A DNA stretch of 5,462 bases from Bacteroidota bacterium. GTDB taxonomy: Bacteria > Bacteroidota > Bacteroidia > Bacteroidales > WCHB1-69. Both the position numbers and the translations under genes were made by a program. The notes under the pieces were generated by a model. The model made no database searches and had not been told where the DNA came from. It saw only the letters and a list, made by a program, of their open reading frames with translations. Shown one piece after another: positions 1 to 5,462 of the stretch (position 1 is its first letter; every line of letters begins with the position of its first letter). The DNA is taken from NCBI GenBank assembly GCA_023392945.1, contig JAEWNB010000158.1:1-5462 (forward strand), given 5' to 3'.

Positions 1-1661
1 TTATTGATAAGGATACTGTATTAAAAAGTGAATTTTTGTATTCTTTTCAGAAAAATAATGATTTAAAAAAAGCAACTTCTGATGATATAAAAGAATATCT
101 GGATTTATTTATCAATTTTAAACTTAAAGTAAAAGAAGGAAAGGAGATGAAGTTAGATACTTCAAAGGCATTTATCAGAGAACTCGAATCCTACAAGAAT
201 CAGTCTGCTCAGCAATATTTGATTGATAAAGATATTAGTGATAAATTAATTGATGAAGCTTATGAAAGAATGAAATACAATATCAGGGCTTCTCATATTC
301 TGATCAATTGTCCTGCTTCTGCTTCTCCAAAAGATACTTTGATGGCTTATAATAAGGCAATCAATATCAGAAATAAAATTTTGCAGGGGATGTCTTTTTC
401 TGATGCAGCTGTTGCCTTTTCTGATGATCCTTCTGCACGTGATACTGTTAATCCGATAACACATAAACAACAACTCGGCAATAAAGGAGAATTGGGCTAT
501 TTTACTGTTTTTAACTTGATTTATCCTTTTGAAACAGGTGCTTATAATACCGAAGTTGGACAGATCTCAATGCCTGTTAGGACTGGTTTTGGATATCATT
601 TGATTTATGTAAAAGATAAGATTCCGGCAATTGAGAAAATAAGTATTTCGCAAATTTTTATTCCTGATACTATGGCTAAGATGAATAAAATGAGCGATTA
701 TACACGTGAAAAAATGACTGAAATATCTGCACGATTACAAAAAGGAGAGGATCTTGTTACTTTGGTGAAGTTGTTTTCTGAAGATAAAGCTTCCAAAGAA
801 AAAGAAGGTGCTGTTGAACCCTTTGCTCCAAATCGGAAGAGTCCCGACTTTGTAAAAGCTTGTATTTCGCTTAAACCGGGTCAGTTTTCTGAACCCATTT
901 CTTCCACACTTGGTTGGCATGTTGTCAAATTGAATGAAATTACGCCTGTTACTGTTGATGATGAAGCTAGATACTTTATAAAAAATAAAATTTCACGAGA
1001 TAGTCGTTCTCATCTGAGTCGGGAATCTCTGGTCGAAAAACTTAAAATAGAATATAAATATCAGGATAAAGGCAAAAAAGCTGCTCTCAAATTCTTTAAA
1101 AATAATCTTCCTGAAACTTATTTTAATTCTACTTCTCGTGATATCGTTGAACTTCCCGGAATTGATAAATTAAAACCAATTTTTACTTTTGCGGACCAAC
1201 AAGTGCCTGTTAAAGATTTTGCAAATTACATTTCACGTTTTCAGGGGGTAAATTTAAAAGAGAGTGTTATGCAGTTTATTGAAAGTAAATATCCTGCTTT
1301 TGTACAAGAAAAAATTATTGCGTATGAAAATGAACATCTTATTGTTAAATACCCTGAATTTAAAGAATTGGTTACAGAATATCATGATGGTATGATATTG
1401 TATGAAATTAATTCTCAAATGGTTTGGAGTAAAGCAATGAAAGATAGTGTCGGACTTACTTCTTTTTATGAAAAGATTAAGCCTAATTATCCTGTTGATC
1501 CAAATGCTGAAACTGTTGTCTATAAACCAATGAGTGAAATTAGGGCTCTTGTTATTACTCAATATCAAGATTTTCTTGATCAGCAGTGGATACAGGAACT
1601 TAAAACAAAATATCCTGTTATTGTCAAGGAAGATGTTTTTAATTCAATATTAAAAAAGTAA
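1..1661 (+). CDS. Periplasmic parvulin-type peptidyl-prolyl cis-trans isomerase (SurA/PpiC-like), N-terminus cut by window edge
   Basis: Probable periplasmic isomerase and chaperone for exported or outer-membrane proteins. The reading frame is open to the left edge (first whole codon at base 3, 552 visible codons, TAA at 1659-1661), so the TTG at 36 is an internal leucine and the real start and signal peptide lie upstream. Counting from base 3, residues 1-92 form a helical SurA-N-like chaperone region. Residues about 93-206 are a canonical parvulin domain with ASHILI (96-101, His98), FSDDPSA (139-145), LGYF (164-167) and FGYHLI (196-201, His199). Residues about 212-312 are a second, degenerate parvulin domain: SQIFI has Gln217 where the first domain has His98, while GWHVVKL (304-310) keeps its His306. 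The last 240 residues are a charged, mainly helical tail with no domain I can name. It is followed one base later by a lipoprotein gene, implying one operon. The family call is firm; the substrates are unknown. Confidence 0.9.
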   Translation, partial: IDKDTVLKSEFLYSFQKNNDLKKATSDDIKEYLDLFINFKLKVKEGKEMKLDTSKAFIRELESYKNQSAQQYLIDKDISDKLIDEAYERMKYNIRASHILINCPASASPKDTLMAYNKAINIRNKILQGMSFSDAAVAFSDDPSARDTVNPITHKQQLGNKGELGYFTVFNLIYPFETGAYNTEVGQISMPVRTGFGYHLIYVKDKIPAIEKISISQIFIPDTMAKMNKMSDYTREKMTEISARLQKGEDLVTLVKLFSEDKASKEKEGAVEPFAPNRKSPDFVKACISLKPGQFSEPISSTLGWHVVKLNEITPVTVDDEARYFIKNKISRDSRSHLSRESLVEKLKIEYKYQDKGKKAALKFFKNNLPETYFNSTSRDIVELPGIDKLKPIFTFADQQVPVKDFANYISRFQGVNLKESVMQFIESKYPAFVQEKIIAYENEHLIVKYPEFKELVTEYHDGMILYEINSQMVWSKAMKDSVGLTSFYEKIKPNYPVDPNAETVVYKPMSEIRALVITQYQDFLDQQWIQELKTKYPVIVKEDVFNSILKK

Positions 1662-1662
1662 A

Positions 1663-2502
1663 TTGAAAAATAATTCAATTATTATTTTTATCCTTCTGGT
1701 ATTCCTTTTTGTTTCTTGCAAAAAGTCAGACGATTATGTAGTGGCAGAAGTCTATAATAACAAGTTGTACTTTTCGGAAATTTGTGGATTACTTCCTGAT
1801 GGTTTAAATGAAGAAGATAGTGCCCAAATGGCTTCCAATATTATTGATGATTGGATTTCCAGACATGTTGTTCTGCATGAAGCTGAGAAAGTTCTTTCTG
1901 AAAAAGAAAAAAAATTTGATAATGACATTGAAAAATTTAGAGAAAGTTTGCTGATTAATGCTTATTACCAACATATTACTTCTGATAGTGCTCGGTTTTC
2001 TGTGACAGAAAAGGAACTACAGTCTTTTATTAACAGGTACGAGCCCAACGATGCTATTGAGAGAGAGATTGTTAAGTTAAATTATGTCAAACTTTCCAAA
2101 AATTCCAGATTATTAAAACCAATTAAGGAAATTATGTTTGATAATCTTAAAAGGAATACTCAGAAAGCCAAAATTGAACAGCTTTGCGGTGATTCGATAG
2201 AATATTTTATTGATGATGATACCTGGCTCTATTTGGATGACTTGAAGCAGGAATTGCCGATAGATCTTCTAAATAAAGATTCTTTCTTATCAGAAAATAA
2301 TTACCTTGAAAAATCTGATAATAAATTTACTTACATTATTGTTTTTTTGGATTATAAAACACGAAGGGCAACTATCCAGACTGAAGAGGAAATTCAAGCT
2401 GCCCGTGAAATGCTCATTCATCAGAAAAAAGCTGATTACATTGAAAAAAAGGTAGATCTTCTGTATAAGAAATCGCTCGAGAATAAAAAAATAATAAAGT
2501 AG
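1663..2502 (+). CDS. SurA-like foldase-related lipoprotein without a parvulin domain
   Basis: A 279-residue protein, probably a membrane-anchored periplasmic chaperone partner of the upstream isomerase. The start is TTG at 1663, one base after the upstream stop. It is the only plausible start because an in-frame stop lies at 1651-1653 and a lipoprotein signal begins here: Lys2, a hydrophobic stretch at 6-17, and the lipobox FVSC with Cys19 as lipidated residue. Residues about 26-105 resemble a SurA N-terminal domain (VVAEVYNNKLYFSEI followed by long amphipathic helices). Residues 113-145 continue in the style of foldases (VTEKELQSF, EIVKLNYVKL). The C-terminal helix at 241-277 resembles the helix that follows the rotamase domain in SurA-like proteins of this phylum. 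No parvulin motif (SHIL, LGYF, GYHL) is present, so isomerase activity is unlikely. The one-base spacing suggests translational coupling. The lipoprotein assignment is strong; the foldase relationship is my inference from resemblance. Confidence 0.8.
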   Translation: MKNNSIIIFILLVFLFVSCKKSDDYVVAEVYNNKLYFSEICGLLPDGLNEEDSAQMASNIIDDWISRHVVLHEAEKVLSEKEKKFDNDIEKFRESLLINAYYQHITSDSARFSVTEKELQSFINRYEPNDAIEREIVKLNYVKLSKNSRLLKPIKEIMFDNLKRNTQKAKIEQLCGDSIEYFIDDDTWLYLDDLKQELPIDLLNKDSFLSENNYLEKSDNKFTYIIVFLDYKTRRATIQTEEEIQAAREMLIHQKKADYIEKKVDLLYKKSLENKKIIK

Positions 2503-2513
2503 ATTATATAAAT

Positions 2514-2535
2514 GAGCTTTACTTAAAAAAGGCTC
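2514..2535. terminator. Weak inverted repeat between convergent genes, possible shared terminator
   Basis: GAGC-TTT at 2514-2520 can pair with AAA-G-GCTC at 2528-2535, giving a 7-pair stem with one bulged G and a 7-base loop. It overlaps the last codons of rseP and lies just after the lipoprotein stop. Neither strand has a good uninterrupted T-tract after the stem, so this is a weak candidate. It is nevertheless the only hairpin I find in the 16-base gap and its borders. Confidence 0.3.
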
Positions 2536-3901
2536 TTATAATATCCATCCCGTTGGCATATATTAGCAGTGCAATAAGCAAAGTAAATCCTACAGCATTT
2601 GCATAGCCGATAAATTTATCACTTGGCTTTTTCCCGGAAATCATTTCAATTAGAATGAAAAGAATGTATCCTCCATCTAAAGCAGGAATTGGTAAGATAT
2701 TCATAAAAGCAAGAATAATAGCAAGGAATCCTGTCATTGCCCAAAAACGGTGCCAATCCCAAATTTTAGGAAAAATGCTGCCAATAGTTCCAAATCCACC
2801 AAGTTGCTGAGCCCCTTCTTTGGTGAAAACCAGTTTAAATTGCTTAACATACATTCCCAATGTACTAAAGCCCTTTGAAATTCCTTCGGGAAATGATTCA
2901 AAGAAACCATACTCAATTTTTTCTGCCTTTAAATTCTGCGGTCCATAGGGATAAACTCCCAATTTTCCATCTTTGCCAAGAAGCAAAGTGTCTTGATACA
3001 AGCTGTCATTACGGGAATAAGCTAAAATGATCTCTTTTTCCTTATTATCTGTTAAAACTGATTTGAATTCAAAAAATGAACTCATTGGAGTGTTATTAAT
3101 CGCAACAAGGCTATCTCCTTTAGTAAGTCCGGCTTTAGCAGCAGGAGAATCATTTGCAACACTGTCAATGACAAAAGGATAGTAATAGTCGCAGAATGTT
3201 CCACTCCCTTCAGCTAATACCAACTGCCCAAAATTTTCCGGGATCTGAATTTCTACATTCTTTCCTTCACGGTTTATTAGGACAGATTTTGGTTCATCAA
3301 TAAGCAAAGAATTGGCAAATTCAGAAATTGTTTCGGGAACTTTACCATCAATCGAGACAATCTTGTCTCTGTCTCTAAATCCGATTTGTTTTGCTGCCTG
3401 AGTGAATTGAAGTCCATCCTGAGCATCTTTAAGTTTGAAAACTTCTTCGCCCCAAACAAAAAGAACGGCAGAATAGATAATTAATGCAGAAATGAAATTT
3501 ACAAGAACTCCACCAATTATAATAAAAAATCTCTGCCATGATTTTTTTGAACGGAATTCATATGGTTGGGGTTCTTCAGGAAGATCTCCTGCTTTAGTTG
3601 TTTCATCAACCATTCCGTTGATGGAACAATATCCTCCTAAAGGTAACCAGCCGATTCCCCATTCGGTTTTTTCCGGGTGATCAATCCATTCATCGGGGAC
3701 TCTTGAGGAGAAAAAGCTGAAATGCCAGCTCCCGTCATATTTTTTCATTCTCATTATGGAGAATCCGGGATTGAAAAATAGATAGAATTTGTCAACTCTG
3801 GTATGAAATATTCTTGCAAAAATTAGATGTCCAAGTTCATGAGTAAAAACTAAAAAAGCTAAACTCAAAATTAATCCGATGATTTGAATTGAAATACCCA
3901 T
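2519..3901 (-). CDS. rseP: RseP, site-2 intramembrane zinc metalloprotease (M50 family)
   Basis: An inner-membrane protease that cuts transmembrane segments of already trimmed substrates. In proteobacteria it completes release of sigma-E from its anti-sigma factor; the Bacteroidota substrates cannot be read from this sequence. The 460-residue protein starts at ATG 3901. The zinc motif HELGH is at residues 21-25 inside the first membrane segment (about 4-29), and the third zinc ligand is in LDG at 408-410 within NILPIPALDGG (401-411). WLPLGGY at 85-91 is the conserved re-entrant loop. A second membrane segment lies at about 123-150, then two PDZ domains (about 165-222 and 243-308, the latter with SPAAKAGL at 252-259), then membrane segments at about 389-418 and 431-449. 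All catalytic residues are present. Unusual points are extra sequence at about 54-79 and Cys92 after the GGY. The gene lies 61 bases after dxr with no promoter-like box between, so cotranscription is likely. Confidence 0.95.
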   Translation of the reverse strand: MGISIQIIGLILSLAFLVFTHELGHLIFARIFHTRVDKFYLFFNPGFSIMRMKKYDGSWHFSFFSSRVPDEWIDHPEKTEWGIGWLPLGGYCSINGMVDETTKAGDLPEEPQPYEFRSKKSWQRFFIIIGGVLVNFISALIIYSAVLFVWGEEVFKLKDAQDGLQFTQAAKQIGFRDRDKIVSIDGKVPETISEFANSLLIDEPKSVLINREGKNVEIQIPENFGQLVLAEGSGTFCDYYYPFVIDSVANDSPAAKAGLTKGDSLVAINNTPMSSFFEFKSVLTDNKEKEIILAYSRNDSLYQDTLLLGKDGKLGVYPYGPQNLKAEKIEYGFFESFPEGISKGFSTLGMYVKQFKLVFTKEGAQQLGGFGTIGSIFPKIWDWHRFWAMTGFLAIILAFMNILPIPALDGGYILFILIEMISGKKPSDKFIGYANAVGFTLLIALLIYANGMDIIRAFFK

Positions 3902-3962
3902 ATTAGTTATTTATTGTAAATGATGATTTTTTAACACTGATTATATATTATTGTTCATTAAA

Positions 3963-5114
3963 CTATGAAAAATTTTGAATAATGCGGGAACGCGTAATTC
4001 TATCAATTTCCAAATATTCAGCAATGGTTTTTGGAATTGAGAAATTGGTTTTATTCATGGATTCTTCAATAATTTTAGGAATATCGTTAAATTTGATTAT
4101 TTCTCTTAGGAAGAGGGATACAGCGACTTCATTAGCTGCATTCATAACGCAGGGTAAATTTCCGCCAATTTTGGATGCCTGATATGCCAAATTTAAACAG
4201 GGAAAAGTCTGTAGATCAGGTTTCTCAAAAGTTAGAGTAGGGTAGTTGCTGAAACTGAGTCTCGGAAAATTGTTCTGTTGTCTGAGCGGAAAGGTTAGGG
4301 CATACTGAATGGGTAATTTCATGTCGGGTAACCCAAGTTGTGCTTTTACAGAACCATCCTGAAACTGAACAAGAGAGTGAATGATTGACTGAGGGTGAAC
4401 AACCACTTCAATATTGTTGATGTCAACAGAGAAAAGCCATTTTGCTTCGATCACTTCTAGCCCTTTGTTCATAAGCGTGGCACTGTCAATGGTTATTTTA
4501 TTTCCCATACACCAATTGGGATGCTTAAGAGCTTGCTTTACAGAAACTGTTTCCAGAAAATCACTGTTTTTACCTCTGAAAGGACCACCGGAAGCGGTGA
4601 TGATAATTTTTTCTATGGGATTGTGAAATTCTCCTGAAAGAGATTGAAAAATTGCGGAATGTTCAGAGTCAATAGGGTAGATGCTTACCTCGTTTTCTTT
4701 GGCAAGGCTTGTCATAAGTTCTCCTGCAACTACCAAAGCTTCTTTGTTGGCAAGGGCAATGGTTTTGTTATATTCAATTGCATGGTAAATCGGGGCAAGC
4801 CCTGAAATTCCAACCAATGCTGATAGAACTAAGTCGATAGAACTCATCTCAACAATATCGTACAAGGATTTTTCTCCGGCAAATACTTTGATATCATCGT
4901 CTTTAAGAGCATCTTTGACATATTTGTAGAATTCTTCCTTGACAATGACGACTGCATTTGGATTGAATTTTTTTGCTTGTTTTATGAGTAAATCAGCATT
5001 CGAAAAGGCAGATAAAACTTCAACTTCTAATATATCAGAAAGTTGATCAATTACTTCTAAAGCCTGCACTCCGATTGACCCGGTAGAACCTAAAATTGCA
5101 ATCCGTTTTTTCAA
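3963..5114 (-). CDS. dxr: 1-deoxy-D-xylulose 5-phosphate reductoisomerase
   Basis: A cytoplasmic enzyme (also called IspC) that converts 1-deoxy-D-xylulose 5-phosphate to 2-C-methyl-D-erythritol 4-phosphate using NADPH and a divalent metal, the first committed step of the MEP isoprenoid pathway. At 383 residues it has normal family length. The NADPH-binding GSTGSIG is at 9-15 and ANKEAL at 122-127 (Lys124). The metal ligands are Asp149, Glu151 and Glu220. Substrate-binding residues are Ser150, Ser175 (ASGGPF), His198, Ser211, Asn216 and Lys217, and the flexible active-site loop holds HPNWCMG (198-204, Trp201). Everything needed for activity is visible. The start is TTG at 5114: it gives the usual MKKRIAILGSTGSIG opening, and no ATG or GTG lies nearby in frame upstream. 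A -7 box at 5141-5134 implies a leader of about 15 bases. rseP follows, probably in the same transcript. Confidence 0.96.
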   Translation of the reverse strand: MKKRIAILGSTGSIGVQALEVIDQLSDILEVEVLSAFSNADLLIKQAKKFNPNAVVIVKEEFYKYVKDALKDDDIKVFAGEKSLYDIVEMSSIDLVLSALVGISGLAPIYHAIEYNKTIALANKEALVVAGELMTSLAKENEVSIYPIDSEHSAIFQSLSGEFHNPIEKIIITASGGPFRGKNSDFLETVSVKQALKHPNWCMGNKITIDSATLMNKGLEVIEAKWLFSVDINNIEVVVHPQSIIHSLVQFQDGSVKAQLGLPDMKLPIQYALTFPLRQQNNFPRLSFSNYPTLTFEKPDLQTFPCLNLAYQASKIGGNLPCVMNAANEVAVSLFLREIIKFNDIPKIIEESMNKTNFSIPKTIAEYLEIDRITRSRIIQNFS

Positions 5115-5133
5115 AATTATTAATTTGAGTTGG

Positions 5134-5141
5134 CAAAAGTA
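5134..5141 (-). promoter_or_regulatory. Putative Bacteroidota -7 promoter box for dxr-rseP
   Basis: Read on the minus strand this is TACTTTTG followed by C, matching the Bacteroidota sigma-A -7 consensus TAnnTTTG. It ends 19 bases before the TTG start of dxr, so transcription would begin about 13-16 bases upstream of the gene. I find no clear TTTG -33 element at the usual distance; that region is a run of A on the minus strand. Confidence 0.6.
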
Positions 5142-5355
5142 CTAAAAAAAGTGGACTTTGTTTTTTTTAATATGCAATCTGTAAAGAGAAGTTGGATTAC
5201 ATTGTCTGTTTTTTTTTATTTATTGCAAAGTGTCTTTAAGTATCGATTATTGCTGAAATCACCACAAAGAAGTCGGAACATTAAAATAATAAATACCCAT
5301 GATTTTTCTTATAAGTAAAAAATATAGCTAAGAAGAAAGATGTTGAATTTTTTTG
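5142..5355. other. AT-rich divergent intergenic region, no gene supported
   Basis: This is most of the 301-base gap between dxr and the next plus-strand gene. It contains T-runs (notably 5161-5168 and 5210-5217) and no recognisable RNA gene, repeat or further promoter box. A short plus-strand open frame at 5130-5318 would need a TTG start, overlaps the dxr promoter and encodes no recognisable protein. Confidence 0.5.
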
Positions 5356-5363
5356 TATTTTTG
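5356..5363 (+). promoter_or_regulatory. Putative Bacteroidota -7 promoter box for the gene at 5416
   Basis: TATTTTTG matches TAnnTTTG on the plus strand, 52 bases before the ATG at 5416. Transcription would start at about 5368-5371, exactly where the inverted repeat at 5369-5396 begins. No TTG-type -33 element is visible at the usual distance. Confidence 0.5.
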
Positions 5364-5368
5364 TCCCC

Positions 5369-5396
5369 TTAAATCAAAAGAGGCTCTTTGATTTGA
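5369..5396 (+). promoter_or_regulatory. Inverted repeat in the 5' leader of the truncated gene
   Basis: AAATCAAA at 5371-5378 pairs perfectly with TTTGATTT at 5387-5394 around the loop AGAGGCTC. One T-G and one T-A pair extend the stem to 10 base pairs (5369-5378 with 5387-5396). It sits between the -7 box and the start codon. It could be a 5'-end stem-loop in the mRNA or an operator for a dimeric regulator. It is not followed by a T-tract, so it is not a terminator. Confidence 0.5.
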
Positions 5397-5415
5397 TAAT
5401 AAATAAGTTAACCTC

Positions 5416-5462
5416 ATGTCAAACTTAAAAAAAAATGATTTGCAACTGCAGATCGATCAAAA
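5416..5462 (+). CDS. Start of an unidentified protein, cut by the right edge
   Basis: ATG at 5416 opens a frame of 15 complete codons (MSNLKKNDLQLQIDQ) that runs off the window. An in-frame stop at 5404-5406 limits any upstream extension to three codons. A -7 box and a leader hairpin precede it, and it is transcribed divergently from dxr. There is no Shine-Dalgarno sequence, as for the other genes here. The visible residues are polar and contain no signal peptide, so a cytoplasmic protein is likely; no family can be named. An alternative ATG at 5435 in another frame gives a less convincing peptide. Confidence 0.55.
   Translation, partial: MSNLKKNDLQLQIDQ

Noticed and set aside
36..38. TTG at 36 as the start of the isomerase gene
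   Set aside because: The frame is open to the left edge, the preceding residues (IDKDTVLKSEF) fit the family, and an exported protein should begin with a signal peptide that is not present here.
1254..1568. Minus-strand 104-codon open frame inside the isomerase gene
   Set aside because: It lies wholly within a well-supported gene on the other strand, and its Ile/Asn/Phe-rich peptide is typical of an antisense shadow.
3492..3680. Plus-strand open frame opposite rseP
   Set aside because: It is antisense to conserved RseP sequence, including the membrane segment and WLPLGGY loop, with no sign of its own coding.
3902..3962. Possible separate promoter for rseP in the 61-base gap after dxr
   Set aside because: No TAnnTTTG box is present on the minus strand; the gap is only AT-rich.
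5161..5168. T-run as a rho-independent terminator
   Set aside because: No stable stem precedes it on the plus strand, and no gene ends there on either strand.
5130..5318. Plus-strand 62-codon open frame in the divergent intergenic region
   Set aside because: It needs a TTG start, overlaps the dxr -7 box, has no promoter of its own and its peptide looks like translated AT-rich spacer.

Overview
The window looks like chromosomal DNA from a member of the Bacteroidota, probably near the Bacteroidales/Marinilabiliales. The evidence is low GC (about a third by eye), the absence of Shine-Dalgarno sequences before the genes, two intergenic boxes matching the Bacteroidota sigma-A -7 consensus TAnnTTTG, and Bacteroidota-type sequence in the proteins, especially RseP. 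This assignment rests on recognition, not on a database search.

Layout: on the plus strand, bases 1-1661 carry a parvulin-type periplasmic peptidyl-prolyl isomerase/chaperone whose N-terminus lies outside the window. One base after its stop is a small lipoprotein (1663-2502, TTG start) that resembles a SurA-like foldase without a parvulin domain. Facing them on the minus strand are dxr (5114-3963, TTG start; MEP isoprenoid pathway) and, 61 bases downstream, rseP (3901-2519; site-2 intramembrane zinc protease). The two pairs converge with only 16 bases between stop codons. Bases 5115-5415 are a divergent intergenic region holding a -7 box for dxr, and a -7 box plus a 5'-leader inverted repeat for a plus-strand gene of which only about 15 codons are visible (5416-5462).

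How the genes fit together: three of the four substantial genes act in envelope biogenesis and quality control. The isomerase and lipoprotein probably assist folding or delivery of outer-membrane and secreted proteins, and RseP cleaves transmembrane substrates in envelope signalling. Dxr makes the isoprenoid precursor MEP, which feeds undecaprenyl phosphate and quinones. The dxr-rseP order recalls the dxr-uppS-cdsA-rseP-bamA order of proteobacteria, without the intervening genes. I see no mobile element, CRISPR array, RNA gene or obviously new defence system; this is mostly an ordinary housekeeping region with a few local oddities.
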